A stretch of 64,000 bases of DNA from CAYWNA01 sp964459305. Its GTDB lineage: Bacteria; Planctomycetota; Planctomycetia; Pirellulales; Pirellulaceae. The DNA lies in assembly GCA_964459305.1 (NCBI GenBank), contig CAYWNA010000002.1:1-64000 (forward strand). Direction: 5' to 3'. The notes beneath the pieces are model-generated. The model was not told where the DNA came from, did not search any database, and was given only the letters and a program-made list of their open reading frames with translations. The translations under genes were made by a program, and so were the position numbers. Positions 28,492-37,769 of this stretch are shown here, piece after piece (positions within the stretch are counted from its first letter, which is position 1; every line of letters begins with the position of its first letter).

Positions 28492-30078
28492 TCATGCGCC
28501 ACGTCGCCTCACGATCCTGAGGCCCCAGTCGCCCGGGCCGGGTGCCGCAAATCGCTGCTTTCCGCCACGGATCAATCCGCCGTTCTGAAATTGTCCATGC
28601 TTGCCGTTGGCGGGATTCCACCAAGCGAATTCGTAAGCCGCGCCGACGGTTAACTCGACTGTCACTTCGCCGCCGGTGGGCAGGTACAACGCGTAGGCCC
28701 GGCCGAGTTGTGCCAGGCAAAATGCGCGACCTGATTTGACCAACTCATTGTGTGGCTCCATCTTCCAGAACGGCAGCGATTCCATGAATGCTCGCGCCCC
28801 GCCCAGTTCGGTCCACGTCGGCTCCCACGCCGACATGGGCTTGTCGTAGGGCTTGGGCACATGCGCCTCCCACACGCCGCCACCCATGTACGCGCTCCAC
28901 CAAGCGGCACGATGCTGTTCGGGCCGGCCTTCGTCGAAGCCCACCATCAACACACGCTTGCCACGCGACTGGCAGCGCTGGATCCAATCGATCGTCATCC
29001 GGTTGTGTTGAAGCGCGTTTTCCAGGCCCTTCCGGCTGCCCGGGCTGCCGGTCTGTATGGCCGTAAAGTCGACGTGCGCGGCGTCAACGTACTCGTCGAT
29101 CGGGCGATTCACGTTGTGGATTCCGCACGGATGATCGTACGGGTCAATGTCCTTCAGCCGTTTCAGATGGTCGAGAGCCTGCGACAGCCGGTAGTTTTCG
29201 TTGTGCTCTTCGCCCAGATTGAAGATCAAGGCCGGCAGGTAGCCGAATCGAGCGATGATTTCGCGATAGTAACGTTTATGGTCATATCCCTTCCACGCAC
29301 TGTCGTCTTCAAGGATCAAGTAGGGCACGACGCCTCGGTCCTGCATGTGCTCGAGCAGCTGTTGCCACTGGTCCAGCTTGGTCACGTCGAAGCGCGGATG
29401 TTTGCCCCCGTTGGCCATGGCTTCGGCAGCCGACTGGCCCAGCCACGGCCAAACATCACGATCGTCGCCACCGATGTTGTGCGTCATGATATACATCGAG
29501 TTGACGCGTCGCTGAGCCAGGTAATCGATCGCAGCCTTACGTTTTGCCAGTGTGTTGTAGTTTTGGTACGTGCCAAGAAAATTCTCCGGATCATCGCAAC
29601 CGGCCTTCAGCCAATACGGCCCGTTTCGGAATTTCAGGTAGCGAATCTTGTTTTTCGGCGCACCAACGTAGTCAAGGCGGCCCCACCTCCAGAACCCTTG
29701 GGCATCTGCCGGAATGGCGGTCACAACAAACCGTCCTGCCAGTCCATCGAGTCGACGGTCCGTGCTGGCGGATTTGTAGGTCCATCGGCCCTCCTCGTCG
29801 GCCGAAAAACGGACTTTCCAGAGGTTTCCGTCCAAACCGCCCTTGCCGTCCCCGTCGTAGAAGCCGGGGACACGGTATTGCCGTCCGCTGGGACCGGTGA
29901 AGGCCACATCGAACGCGATGGCAAACGGATTCGGTTCACCTCGCCCCCGCGACTCAGGACCGTCAAACACAAGTTCGATCTTGGACCACTTGTCGAACCG
30001 GCCAAACTCTTCAGCCGATGCAGCCGGCAGAAGCACAGAAGCGAAGATCAAGAATGACGGAAGCAGTGCATGTCGCAT
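28492..30078 (-). CDS. Secreted DUF5060 / glycosidase-like protein
   Basis: A 528-residue exported protein (signal peptide LLPSFLIFASVLLPAASA). An N-terminal beta-sandwich of the DUF5060 type (FGRFDKWSKIELVFDGPE to about 130) precedes an (alpha/beta)8 glycosidase-like domain with FLKAG-type start, RRVNSMYIMTHNIGGDD and LIFNLGEEHNE. The glutamates of GEEHNE are candidate acid/base residues. A small C-terminal beta domain (YALYLPTGGEVTVEL) resembles putative collagen-binding tails. Relatives include DUF4038 apiosidase-like proteins. The ATG at 30078 directly precedes the signal peptide. Substrate unknown, likely a plant or algal polysaccharide. Confidence 0.85.
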   Translation of the reverse strand: MRHALLPSFLIFASVLLPAASAEEFGRFDKWSKIELVFDGPESRGRGEPNPFAIAFDVAFTGPSGRQYRVPGFYDGDGKGGLDGNLWKVRFSADEEGRWTYKSASTDRRLDGLAGRFVVTAIPADAQGFWRWGRLDYVGAPKNKIRYLKFRNGPYWLKAGCDDPENFLGTYQNYNTLAKRKAAIDYLAQRRVNSMYIMTHNIGGDDRDVWPWLGQSAAEAMANGGKHPRFDVTKLDQWQQLLEHMQDRGVVPYLILEDDSAWKGYDHKRYYREIIARFGYLPALIFNLGEEHNENYRLSQALDHLKRLKDIDPYDHPCGIHNVNRPIDEYVDAAHVDFTAIQTGSPGSRKGLENALQHNRMTIDWIQRCQSRGKRVLMVGFDEGRPEQHRAAWWSAYMGGGVWEAHVPKPYDKPMSAWEPTWTELGGARAFMESLPFWKMEPHNELVKSGRAFCLAQLGRAYALYLPTGGEVTVELTVGAAYEFAWWNPANGKHGQFQNGGLIRGGKQRFAAPGPGDWGLRIVRRRGA

Positions 30079-30193
30079 GGCATTTCCTCTTTCGTTTCGA
30101 GTCAATACCTGACCCCCGCCCAAGTCCCGTCGTCGAGCGAAAACGCGACCCTTCTTCCTGCCCACGATTGATTGTTACTCGCCGTGCGTTCCG

Positions 30194-31732
30194 CTACGTC
30201 CACAAATGGCGATCCAGCATGCGGTAGTTCACGGCCTCGTGGATGTGTGTTGGCTGGATGTCCTCGCTATTGTCGAGGTCGGCGATCGTGCGTGAGACAC
30301 GCAACACTTTGTCGTGTGCTCGGGCCGATAGCCCCAAGTCGTTCACGCTTGCTCGCAGCAACTCTACGCATTCGTCGTCCAAGCGGCAGTATTCGCGGGT
30401 CTGGCGGCTGTTCATCTGGGCGTTGTACCGCGTCTTCGTACCAGCAAACCGGCGTTCTTCGATCGTCCGCGCCGCCGAAACCTGCTCGCGCATCACGGCG
30501 CTGTTGGTGCCCGTCGGCGCGGAGGACAACTCTCGGAAAGGCACTGCGGGGACTTCGATGTGAATATCGATCCGATCCACCAACGGCCCGCTGATCTTGG
30601 CCATATACCGTTCAATCTGAGGCGTGGTACAGTGGCAGTCGCGCCGCGGATCGTTGCGATACCCGCACGGACATGGATTCAGCGCCGCAATCATCATAAA
30701 ATCGGCAGGAAAGGTCGTGCTGTTCAACGCTCTGGAGATCGTAACGACGCCGTCCTCCAGCGGCTGACGAAGCACTTCTAGTGTGCGCCGGTTGAACTCG
30801 GGCAATTCGTCGAGGAACAATACGCCGTTGTGGGAAAGGCTAATCTCGCCAGGCGTGGGGATACTGCCGCCGCCGACCAGTCCGGCGTCGCTGATCGTGT
30901 GATGCGGGGAACGGAAGGGCCGAGTGGCCATCAGCGGCTGATCGGGCGTGAGCCGCCCCAGCGCGCTGTAGATCCGCGTTGTCTCAATCGATTCGACAGC
31001 CGACAAGGTTGGTAAGATGCTCGGCACCCGCTTCGCCAGCATCGTCTTACCGGACCCGGGAGGCCCGATCATTAGTATATTGTGCGACCCCGTGGCGGCA
31101 ATTGTCATGGCGCGTTTGGCCATCTCTTGGCCGCGAACGTCGCCAAAATCTTCGTCGTATTTCGAGTAGGTTTGGAACAGTTCCTCCAAGCGAGACGGTG
31201 CAGCGTCGATTTCCAGGGTGCCGGCGAAAAAGCCGACGGCCTGCGCCAGCGTGGCCACCGGAATCACCTCGATGTCCTCAACCACGGCGGCTTCCGATGC
31301 GCTATCGGCGGAAATGACCAGCCCCCGCAAGCCCTCCTCTCGCGCCGCCGCGATGGCCATCGACAGCGCGCCTTTGACGCGCCGCGTTTTGCCCTCGAGC
31401 GACAATTCCCCGACGGCGGCGTATTGGTCGAACAGATCCGATTCCAATTGCCCGCTGCCGGCCAGAATCCCCAACGTGATCGGCAAATCGAACGAGGCAG
31501 CCTGCTTCGGCAACTCCGCCGGCGCGAGGTTAATGACGATACGGTCCTGCGGTCGCATGAATCCCGAATTGACAATCGCCCGTTCGACCCGATGCGTGCT
31601 TTCCTTGACCGCCGCTTCCGGCAATCCGACCAACACCGTCTTGGGCAGCGCCCCCGGCGAGACGTCCACCTCCACCTCGACCGGCAGAGCCTCGATACCC
31701 AACAGCGAAAACGTCTTCAATTTCGCCAGCAT
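30194..31732 (-). CDS. comM: YifB/ComM family Mg-chelatase-like AAA ATPase
   Basis: A 512-residue protein matching ComM, a helicase that promotes branch migration during natural transformation in other bacteria. The N-terminal Lon-like domain (LLGIEALPVEVEVDVSPGALP) leads to the AAA domain with Walker A GPPGSGKTMLAKR and Walker B VLFLDELPEF. A zinc-binding-looking NPCPCGYRNDPRRDCHC and the C-terminal Mg-chelatase helical domain follow. The start at 31732 (MLAKLKTFSLLG) matches the family; the longer frame to 31906 does not. No competence genes are nearby. Confidence 0.95.
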   Translation of the reverse strand: MLAKLKTFSLLGIEALPVEVEVDVSPGALPKTVLVGLPEAAVKESTHRVERAIVNSGFMRPQDRIVINLAPAELPKQAASFDLPITLGILAGSGQLESDLFDQYAAVGELSLEGKTRRVKGALSMAIAAAREEGLRGLVISADSASEAAVVEDIEVIPVATLAQAVGFFAGTLEIDAAPSRLEELFQTYSKYDEDFGDVRGQEMAKRAMTIAATGSHNILMIGPPGSGKTMLAKRVPSILPTLSAVESIETTRIYSALGRLTPDQPLMATRPFRSPHHTISDAGLVGGGSIPTPGEISLSHNGVLFLDELPEFNRRTLEVLRQPLEDGVVTISRALNSTTFPADFMMIAALNPCPCGYRNDPRRDCHCTTPQIERYMAKISGPLVDRIDIHIEVPAVPFRELSSAPTGTNSAVMREQVSAARTIEERRFAGTKTRYNAQMNSRQTREYCRLDDECVELLRASVNDLGLSARAHDKVLRVSRTIADLDNSEDIQPTHIHEAVNYRMLDRHLWT

Positions 31733-32142
31733 GACACCACCACCTTTCGGGTGCCATTGTCGGATACTCGTTTCACGAACGCAAGTCGGCACGCCCGCGC
31801 CATCGTCCGGCGATGGCTCCGTAGTCAGCTGAGGGTCGACCTTCCCAATGAATTGGCTGGCACCGAAGGCATTTGCGACGCTCCACAGATCCGATGCGAT
31901 CTTCAATCGCCGGGCGATCGCTTCTCAAGCTCTTCGGAGGGGCGGGAGCCGGGGAGATGGCGGAAGAGCGAAGAAAAGTGGAATCGGTTTCTTGTGGCGA
32001 AGACGTGCTGGCGACTGGGTGGGGAGGGATTGATTTGGACGTGGTGGGATAGTGGTTGCGAGCGAGTCTGCCCCACCATACATTATGGGTGTGCGTGGAG
32101 GGGATTCACTCGGATGCTGGAGGCCCGTTATCGCGCGTTCTC
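31733..32142. other. Intergenic region between comM and the broken ORF
   Basis: About 410 bases with no protein-like frame, repeat or terminator that I can support. It should hold the comM promoter. Confidence 0.35.
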
Positions 32143-32505
32143 ATGTACAACAACGACCCGATAACGGCCATGGGACTCGTGGACAAGGAGTTCCAGCCGC
32201 CCGGGTTCCTCACCAGGGCGCTTCAGCAAGCCCGGTTCGATACCGAAAAACTTTACGTCCAGGACATCATCCGAGAGAGCCAATACCTATCTCTGCGCGA
32301 GAAGCTGAACAGATAGCGCAAAGAGGCCTTCGCGGGCTCGGAAGGCAACAAATGGCCCCTGGATCAGACACGGATCGCGACTTCTGTTCGTGCCTGGGAG
32401 CTGTCGGTATTGACCAGCAAGCTGGACGTTGCCTACGGAGAAGGGCGGTCTGACGACGCCGTTCGGCTCCTTCGGGAGTTGGTCGAATCTCGGCCTCAGC
32501 CGTAG
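32143..32505 (+). pseudogene. Hypothetical ORF interrupted by an in-frame TAG
   Basis: From an ATG at 32143 the frame encodes MYNNDPITAMGLVDKEF and continues protein-like to LREKLNR, where a TAG sits at 32314-32316. The same frame then stays open for 62 more codons (from RKEAFAGSEG to LVESRPQP) and closes with a TAG at 32503. Both halves look like one helical protein of about 120 residues split by a nonsense mutation or read-through codon. I do not recognise a family. It lies 27 bases upstream of ubiD. Confidence 0.4.
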
Positions 32506-32532
32506 CGGAAAACTAGCGAAGGGAAGCATTCA

Positions 32533-34011
32533 ATGAGGCATTTCACCAGCCTGCGGGAGTACATCGCCGCACTGCGCGAGATCGGCGAAATCCAGGAGAT
32601 CGACGCCGAGGTTGATTGGAACGTGGAATTGGGTGCCGTCATCCAGCGCTCTTACGAACTGGGCGCACCGGCGCCGCTGTTTAACCGGATCCGGGGAGTT
32701 GAGGCGGGGTTCCGGGCTCTGGGCGCACCGGCCGGTGTGAGCCGAAGGAATGGGCTGGCGCGTGTGGCCTTGTCGCTCGGTTGGCCCGCTTCTGCCACCG
32801 GGTGCCAACTCGTGGAAGGCTTGGCAGAAGCCCACAGCCGGGCACCGATTCCGCCGCGGCATGTCCAGGAGGGCCCTTGCAAAGAGCACAGATGTCTCGG
32901 CGAGGAGGTCGATTTGGAACGTCTGCCCGCTCCGTTGATTCACGCCGGCGATGGCGGGCGCTACGTCAACACGTGGGGCACTGTCATCGTGCAGACTCCC
33001 GACCGGCAGTGGACCAACTGGTCGATTGCCCGGATCATGCTCGCCGGCAGGAATACGATGACCGGGCTGGTGTTACCGCGGCAGCACTTGGGAATGATCT
33101 ATGCACAATGGAAGCACCTCGGCCAGCCCATGCCGTTTGCTCTGGCCATAGGTACCGCGCCGGCGATTCCGTTTGTCTCCGCCATGCCCCTGGCCGATGG
33201 CGTCGACGAGGCCGACTTCATCGGAGCCTACCTGGGCGAACCGTTGGAGGTCGTCGACTGCGAGACGGTGGACTTGCAGGTGCCGGCGACGTCGGAGATC
33301 GTTCTCGAAGGCAAGGTTTCTGTCGAAGAGACAGCCGACGAAGGGCCCATCGGCGAATACACGGGCTATTTGAAACCCGGAAGCGGATCGCCGCAGCCTA
33401 TCTTCCAAGTGACGGCCATGACCCACCGCGACCAGCCGATCCTGCCGGTCGTCGCCTCCGGAGAACCGATTGAAGAGAACCACACGTGCTGGGCCCTCGC
33501 GATCAGCGCCCGAATCCTGTGGGAGCTGCGCTCGGCCGGTTTCCCGGTAACCGCCTGCTTCAGTCCGTTTCACAGCGCGGCCCATTGGCTGGTCGTCACG
33601 GTCCCCACGTCTTTTCGAGGCCAGGCGGCGGCCGAAAGACTGGCGGGCGAACTGGCCGAGATCCTGCATCATTCCCGCGCCGGTGCCCTGATCCCCAAAG
33701 CCATCATGCTGGCGGACGACATCGACCCTGCCAACCTGGAAGAAGTGGTTTGGGCCTTTGCCTCCCGTTGCCACCCCGAACGCGGACAGTTCCTATTTCC
33801 GAATCAAGAGACGCTGCCGCTTCTGGCTTTTCTGTCGGCTGAGGAACGCGAGGCGAGACTTAGCACCAAGGTGATCTACCACGGCTTGCCGCCGGACGAT
33901 TCGCCTGCGCAGCAGCTACCGCGAAGAAGCTCATTTCGCCACGGAGTGCCGCCGGAGATTCGAGAAAGGGTGCTGCAAAATTGGCGACGCTATGGTTATG
34001 GCGATGGTTGA
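32533..34011 (+). CDS. UbiD family decarboxylase
   Basis: A 492-residue UbiD-type (de)carboxylase, which uses prenylated FMN to decarboxylate aromatic or unsaturated acids. It shows the RYVNTWGTVIVQ strand, the prFMN-binding basic stretch WSIARIMLAGRN, and the catalytic-type EGPIGEYTGYLKPG. Length fits the family. No UbiX-type prenyltransferase is in the window, so the cofactor must come from elsewhere. The substrate cannot be inferred; ubiquinone synthesis is only one of several roles. A broken ORF precedes it and repeat copy D follows. Confidence 0.9.
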   Translation: MRHFTSLREYIAALREIGEIQEIDAEVDWNVELGAVIQRSYELGAPAPLFNRIRGVEAGFRALGAPAGVSRRNGLARVALSLGWPASATGCQLVEGLAEAHSRAPIPPRHVQEGPCKEHRCLGEEVDLERLPAPLIHAGDGGRYVNTWGTVIVQTPDRQWTNWSIARIMLAGRNTMTGLVLPRQHLGMIYAQWKHLGQPMPFALAIGTAPAIPFVSAMPLADGVDEADFIGAYLGEPLEVVDCETVDLQVPATSEIVLEGKVSVEETADEGPIGEYTGYLKPGSGSPQPIFQVTAMTHRDQPILPVVASGEPIEENHTCWALAISARILWELRSAGFPVTACFSPFHSAAHWLVVTVPTSFRGQAAAERLAGELAEILHHSRAGALIPKAIMLADDIDPANLEEVVWAFASRCHPERGQFLFPNQETLPLLAFLSAEEREARLSTKVIYHGLPPDDSPAQQLPRRSSFRHGVPPEIRERVLQNWRRYGYGDG

Positions 34012-34048
34012 GCATCGCTACCGAAAACAGTGCCGGCCTCTGCTCGAT

Positions 34049-34115
34049 GTAGCCGAACTCGCCAGAGTTTGGTTCTTCCCATGCCAAGCGACCAAAGTCT
34101 GGCGACTTCGGCTAC
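34049..34115. repeat. Palindromic repeat family 1, copy D (core form)
   Basis: A 67-base core: GTAGCCGAACTCGCCAGAG, a 20-base loop, and the complementary arm ending TCGGCTAC. It lacks the outer CCGCGG arms of copies A-C. Its right flank (to about 34147, ATCAGGATCTATTTCGGCGC) is shared with copy E, so D and E form a subfamily. It lies between the convergent ubiD and GH51 genes. Confidence 0.85.
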
Positions 34116-34168
34116 CATGAAATCAGGATCTATTTCGGCGCCGATCCCAGGCAACGAGCTGTCACCGA

Positions 34169-36550
34169 TCACTCTAGCCGCAGTGCGTACAACGTGATGC
34201 TACATGGGGCGACCGGGAGGCTCTCCGAGACGTCTGTGACGGTCGCCTCTTCGATGGTCACGGTTGCCGGTCTGCCCGGTTCGTTATAGGCCATTGGGTC
34301 GTCGCCCGCGATCTCCCATCGTTTTCCCTCGCCGGCTAGTTCTGCACCCGTGAGTGTTAGCGGCAACTCCAACTCGCGCGTCGTCGGATTGACGATGGCG
34401 ATGGTCAGTGTATTGCCGTCTTCGGTCAATGCCGCCGCTACATCCAGCGGTAGCTCCGTGTCGACGGCTACCGGCGTCACGCCGAACTGCTTTCGATACA
34501 ACTTTAATGCCAATCCGGTGGTGGCAAAGGCGGCGGCCGTCTTGTTCGTCTTGATGCAACCGATCACATTGACCGTCTGGGCGTAGTTGGCCATGAACAT
34601 AATGTCGCTTTGCCGCACGTATTCGTTCAGCCCGGCGGCGATGCCCAGGGCGTCCTTCAGAAAGTATCGCGTTCCCAGCTCGCCGTACACGTGCGGGCCG
34701 TACCAGTAGTTCCATTCGTCCAGCGCGATGTCGATGTCCTTGCCCTTGAGCGATTCGAAACGCCGGCGATAGTCGCGATGCGCTTCGGCCTTTTGGCGGA
34801 CAGCTTCGGGTATCTGGCGGACATGCCCAGCCAGACCGGGACGCTGCTGGCGATAGAAGTGCTCGCTGATCAGGTCCATGTGGTCGGCGCAGTGTTGCAT
34901 CATTCCCTCGCTCCATTTCCCAGCGGCGCCCACTGCGACGACCTTGATCGACGGATCGACGGCTCGCATGGCTTCGGCAAACCGATTGTGCTTCTTCATG
35001 TATTCCTCCAGCGGCATGTGGCCAAGCTGCCAGCCGCCGTACATCTCGTTTCCGATCCCCCACCAGTTCACCCTGTAAGGTCCCGGATGTCCGTTTTCCG
35101 CCCGCAGTTTTCCCATCGGCGAGTCGGTTGCGCCGTTGGCGTATTGGAGTTCTTCCACAGCGCTCCCGACGTCGCCGAGACCACTGTTGACGGCAATGTA
35201 GGGTTCGGTGCCCAGGATTCGGCGGAAGGTCATGAATTCGTCCAGGCCGAAATCGTTGTGCTCGATGCCCTTCCACGCCGGGTTCTTGCGCGGCGGGCGC
35301 CGATCGCGCGGGCCGATGCCATCGCGCCAGTCGTATCCGCTGACGAAGTTCCCACCGGGCCAGCGGTAAACCGGCGAATCCAGCTCCTTCAGGAGTCTGA
35401 GCGTATCGGCCCGCATGCCTTCGACGTTATCGGTCGGCATCAGCGAGATCGTACCCACGTGAAACGCGCCGCTTCCCGCTCCCGCAATCTCCAATCGACC
35501 GTCTTCGGTGCTTGCGAGCGCGGTGAACTCCAGCGACGACTCGGCGTATTCCGCTCCGACCTTGTCGATGGTCACCGTCTGGCGGTCGTCCGCCTCTGGG
35601 CCCCACACCAAGCTGACGTCAACCGGTCCGGCGTCTTCGGCCCCCTTCAGCCAGATCCTTCCGACATATTTTTTTCCGTCAACGAGGCCCAACCCTCCTT
35701 GAACGATACCACCGGGCGCGGCGATTCTGGGCGAGTGGTCGCCCACAAACGAATTATCGCCGTCCATGAACACCGTCGTTTCGCCACTCGCCTTCCACGG
35801 CGACCCGCCACCCCCGACCGGATCATAGAACTTGCGGTCTTCGAGCATCTCGGCCCAGATGCCGCCATAGATGCAGCGGCCCAGATGTTCGATGAACTGG
35901 CCGTAAATGTACTTCGAGACTGGATGCCCTTTCTTCGTTGCGTCGATGGCAAGGTTCGGCTTCCAGTCTTTCAACGACACCACCTCCAGCCGGATGTCGT
36001 CGTACCAAGCCTTGCCCGTCATCAGACCCCAACCGCCGAACAGACAGTTCACCTGTACGGCGTCTTGCCCGCCGGTTTCGAATAGGACTTCGACTCGGGT
36101 CCAGTCGCTGGTGCCGGTGACGGCCTCCGTGGCAATCGGCTGGATGTTGTGCAAGTTCAGCAGTGCACCGCGCCCTCGCTTTCCTTGCGCCGGTGGCTGG
36201 ACGTTCTCGGTTCGGATCCAGCCGGATAGACGATACGTCGAATAGGGCTGGACGGGGACGGTCGTGTGCCACCCCACATCGGCACCTTCTTCGGAGGCAA
36301 TCATGACACACCGCTGGTCGGTACGGCCTACGTCGGAATACGTGAAATCACTCTTGCCGCCCCACGTGTACGTGTCCCACCGTGCCGGCTTCTTACCGGA
36401 TGCTTCGCCAAATGATGCGTTTGGCAACAGGTTGGCCGTTGCCTCGCCATCATTCCGGGCGCTGTTTTGCTCGGCCGACAGAACCAAGTCCGGGACAACT
36501 GACACGAGAAAGGCAACAAACAGAAACGGAAACGCAGTGCGGTAAGTCAT
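34169..36550 (-). CDS. Secreted GH51 alpha-L-arabinofuranosidase with CBM-like domain
   Basis: A 793-residue exported enzyme releasing arabinofuranose from arabinan or arabinoxylan. A signal peptide (residues 1-26) and a CBM4/9-like carbohydrate-binding domain (about 38-195) precede the catalytic (alpha/beta)8 barrel. The barrel starts at KYIYGQFIEHLGRCIYGGIW. The acid/base glutamate is E502 in GNEMYGGW and the nucleophile is E612 in LDEWNYWYGP. A C-terminal beta-sandwich ends the protein. An extra beta domain (about 250-370) splits the barrel entry, which is common in planctomycete members. No arabinose-use genes flank it. Confidence 0.93.
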   Translation of the reverse strand: MTYRTAFPFLFVAFLVSVVPDLVLSAEQNSARNDGEATANLLPNASFGEASGKKPARWDTYTWGGKSDFTYSDVGRTDQRCVMIASEEGADVGWHTTVPVQPYSTYRLSGWIRTENVQPPAQGKRGRGALLNLHNIQPIATEAVTGTSDWTRVEVLFETGGQDAVQVNCLFGGWGLMTGKAWYDDIRLEVVSLKDWKPNLAIDATKKGHPVSKYIYGQFIEHLGRCIYGGIWAEMLEDRKFYDPVGGGGSPWKASGETTVFMDGDNSFVGDHSPRIAAPGGIVQGGLGLVDGKKYVGRIWLKGAEDAGPVDVSLVWGPEADDRQTVTIDKVGAEYAESSLEFTALASTEDGRLEIAGAGSGAFHVGTISLMPTDNVEGMRADTLRLLKELDSPVYRWPGGNFVSGYDWRDGIGPRDRRPPRKNPAWKGIEHNDFGLDEFMTFRRILGTEPYIAVNSGLGDVGSAVEELQYANGATDSPMGKLRAENGHPGPYRVNWWGIGNEMYGGWQLGHMPLEEYMKKHNRFAEAMRAVDPSIKVVAVGAAGKWSEGMMQHCADHMDLISEHFYRQQRPGLAGHVRQIPEAVRQKAEAHRDYRRRFESLKGKDIDIALDEWNYWYGPHVYGELGTRYFLKDALGIAAGLNEYVRQSDIMFMANYAQTVNVIGCIKTNKTAAAFATTGLALKLYRKQFGVTPVAVDTELPLDVAAALTEDGNTLTIAIVNPTTRELELPLTLTGAELAGEGKRWEIAGDDPMAYNEPGRPATVTIEEATVTDVSESLPVAPCSITLYALRLE

Positions 36551-36760
36551 GGGCTATATCCTTCGAGCAAGTGTGATTGCCTCCGGACAGACAGCGGGCG
36601 AAGCCATAATACTACAGGTTTGAATCGCGGACGACACGTGGGACTGACAGATATCCGGGTTGATCTGCCCATCGATCAAGTATGGATTGCACCCATTCCG
36701 CCTCAGGGTACAATCGTCAATTGCCTCGTGCCGCTTTCTGGGGAACGAGAAGGGACCACG

Positions 36761-37384
36761 ATGAACGCCAAACCGACCGTTTTCCTGGTGGATGACGATC
36801 CGGGCTCGCGAAACTCGATGCGATTCTCACTGGAATCCGAGGGGCTGTCGATTGAGTCGTTTGACTCCGCCAAAGCGTTCCTGGATATCTACGATCCCGA
36901 TCGGCTCGGCTGTCTGGTGTTGGATGTGCGCATGCCAGAGATGGACGGCCTGGAACTTCAACGAAGACTCGAAGCCCAGGGACAACACTTGCCTGTTATC
37001 TTTGTGACTGGCCACGGAGACGTGCCGATTTGTGCCCGCGCGATGAAAGCAGGCGCCGTGGATTTCCTGGAGAAACCTGTCGATCATGAAACGTTGCTCG
37101 CTCTGGTGCGCAAGAGCCTTGCCAATGATCAGCAAAGACACCGCCGGGAGTTGGAGAAACGCGAAACCCAGTTGCGGATCGAGATGCTGACGCCGCGCGA
37201 ACGAGAGGCAATGCAGCTCATGAACGGCGGGAAGTCGATCAAGCAAATAGCGACGCACCTCGGCATCTCTATTCAGACCGCGGCAAAGCACCGAACGAAA
37301 GTCCTGGAGAAGCTGAGAATCGAGAACGAAACGGCATTGGTGCGATTGCTTATGCGTCCTCCGCCGAAATCGCGGCGATCGTGA
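36761..37384 (+). CDS. FixJ/NarL-type response regulator
   Basis: A 207-residue two-component regulator. The receiver domain (1-125) carries VFLVDDDPG with the acidic pair, phospho-acceptor D55 in LVLDVRMPEMDG, T in FVTGHGD and K in FLEKPVDHE. The C-terminal LuxR-type HTH (about 145-205) has LTPREREAMQLM and IAHLGIS-like recognition sequence ending in KVLEKLRIEN. AGAAGGG lies six bases before the ATG. The frame extends back to 36620 without domain features. No histidine kinase is adjacent, so it is an orphan regulator here; targets unknown. Confidence 0.93.
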   Translation: MNAKPTVFLVDDDPGSRNSMRFSLESEGLSIESFDSAKAFLDIYDPDRLGCLVLDVRMPEMDGLELQRRLEAQGQHLPVIFVTGHGDVPICARAMKAGAVDFLEKPVDHETLLALVRKSLANDQQRHRRELEKRETQLRIEMLTPREREAMQLMNGGKSIKQIATHLGISIQTAAKHRTKVLEKLRIENETALVRLLMRPPPKSRRS

Positions 37385-37488
37385 AACATGGGCCAACGCC
37401 AATCGCAGATTCGGCGGACACGACTTCCTCGCTCGCGCTCCCATCCGACTCAGGATCGCTGCCGAGGCAATACGGGCATTGACTCGAT

Positions 37489-37555
37489 GTAGTCGAACTC
37501 GCCAGAGTTTGGTCTTTTCCATTTCGAACGGCCAAAGTCTGGCGACTTCAGCAAC
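37489..37555. repeat. Palindromic repeat family 1, copy E (core form, diverged)
   Basis: A 67-base core with arms GTAGTCGAACTCGCCAGAG and GTCTGGCGACTTCAGCAAC, each a little diverged from the consensus. The loop differs from copy D, but the right flank (to about 37588, CTCAGGATCTACTTCGGCGC) matches copy D closely. Confidence 0.8.
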
Positions 37556-37734
37556 CATGAACTCAGGATCTACTTCGGCGCCGATCCTTAGGTACTTCGG
37601 GCGCGTGGGCGAGAGTGCTTGAGAATCGGTGCATCCGAGGGGCGAATTATTCGCGTGTTGAGGCATGCCCCTGGCGCCGATAATTGCTAACGAGTCGATC
37701 CGAGTGAGTTGGCATCGCCATTGCCTGCACTCGC

Positions 37735-37769
37735 CCCCCCGTGACCTTGGTCACGGGGGGTCTTTTTTT
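37735..37769 (+). terminator. Strong rho-independent terminator
   Basis: Twelve-base perfect arms CCCCCCGTGACC and GGTCACGGGGGG are separated by TT, then TC and seven Ts. It lies 350 bases past the response regulator stop, farther than expected for that gene alone. It may end a long 3' untranslated region or an unannotated RNA starting after repeat E. Confidence 0.85.

Noticed and set aside
28750..30057. Open plus-strand frame of 435 codons
   Set aside because: Antisense to the DUF5060 glycosidase-like gene; no protein-like features.
34610..36085. Open plus-strand frame of 491 codons
   Set aside because: It lies antisense inside the GH51 gene, whose domains and catalytic residues are clear. 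Its translation has no recognisable motif and reflects third-position base bias.
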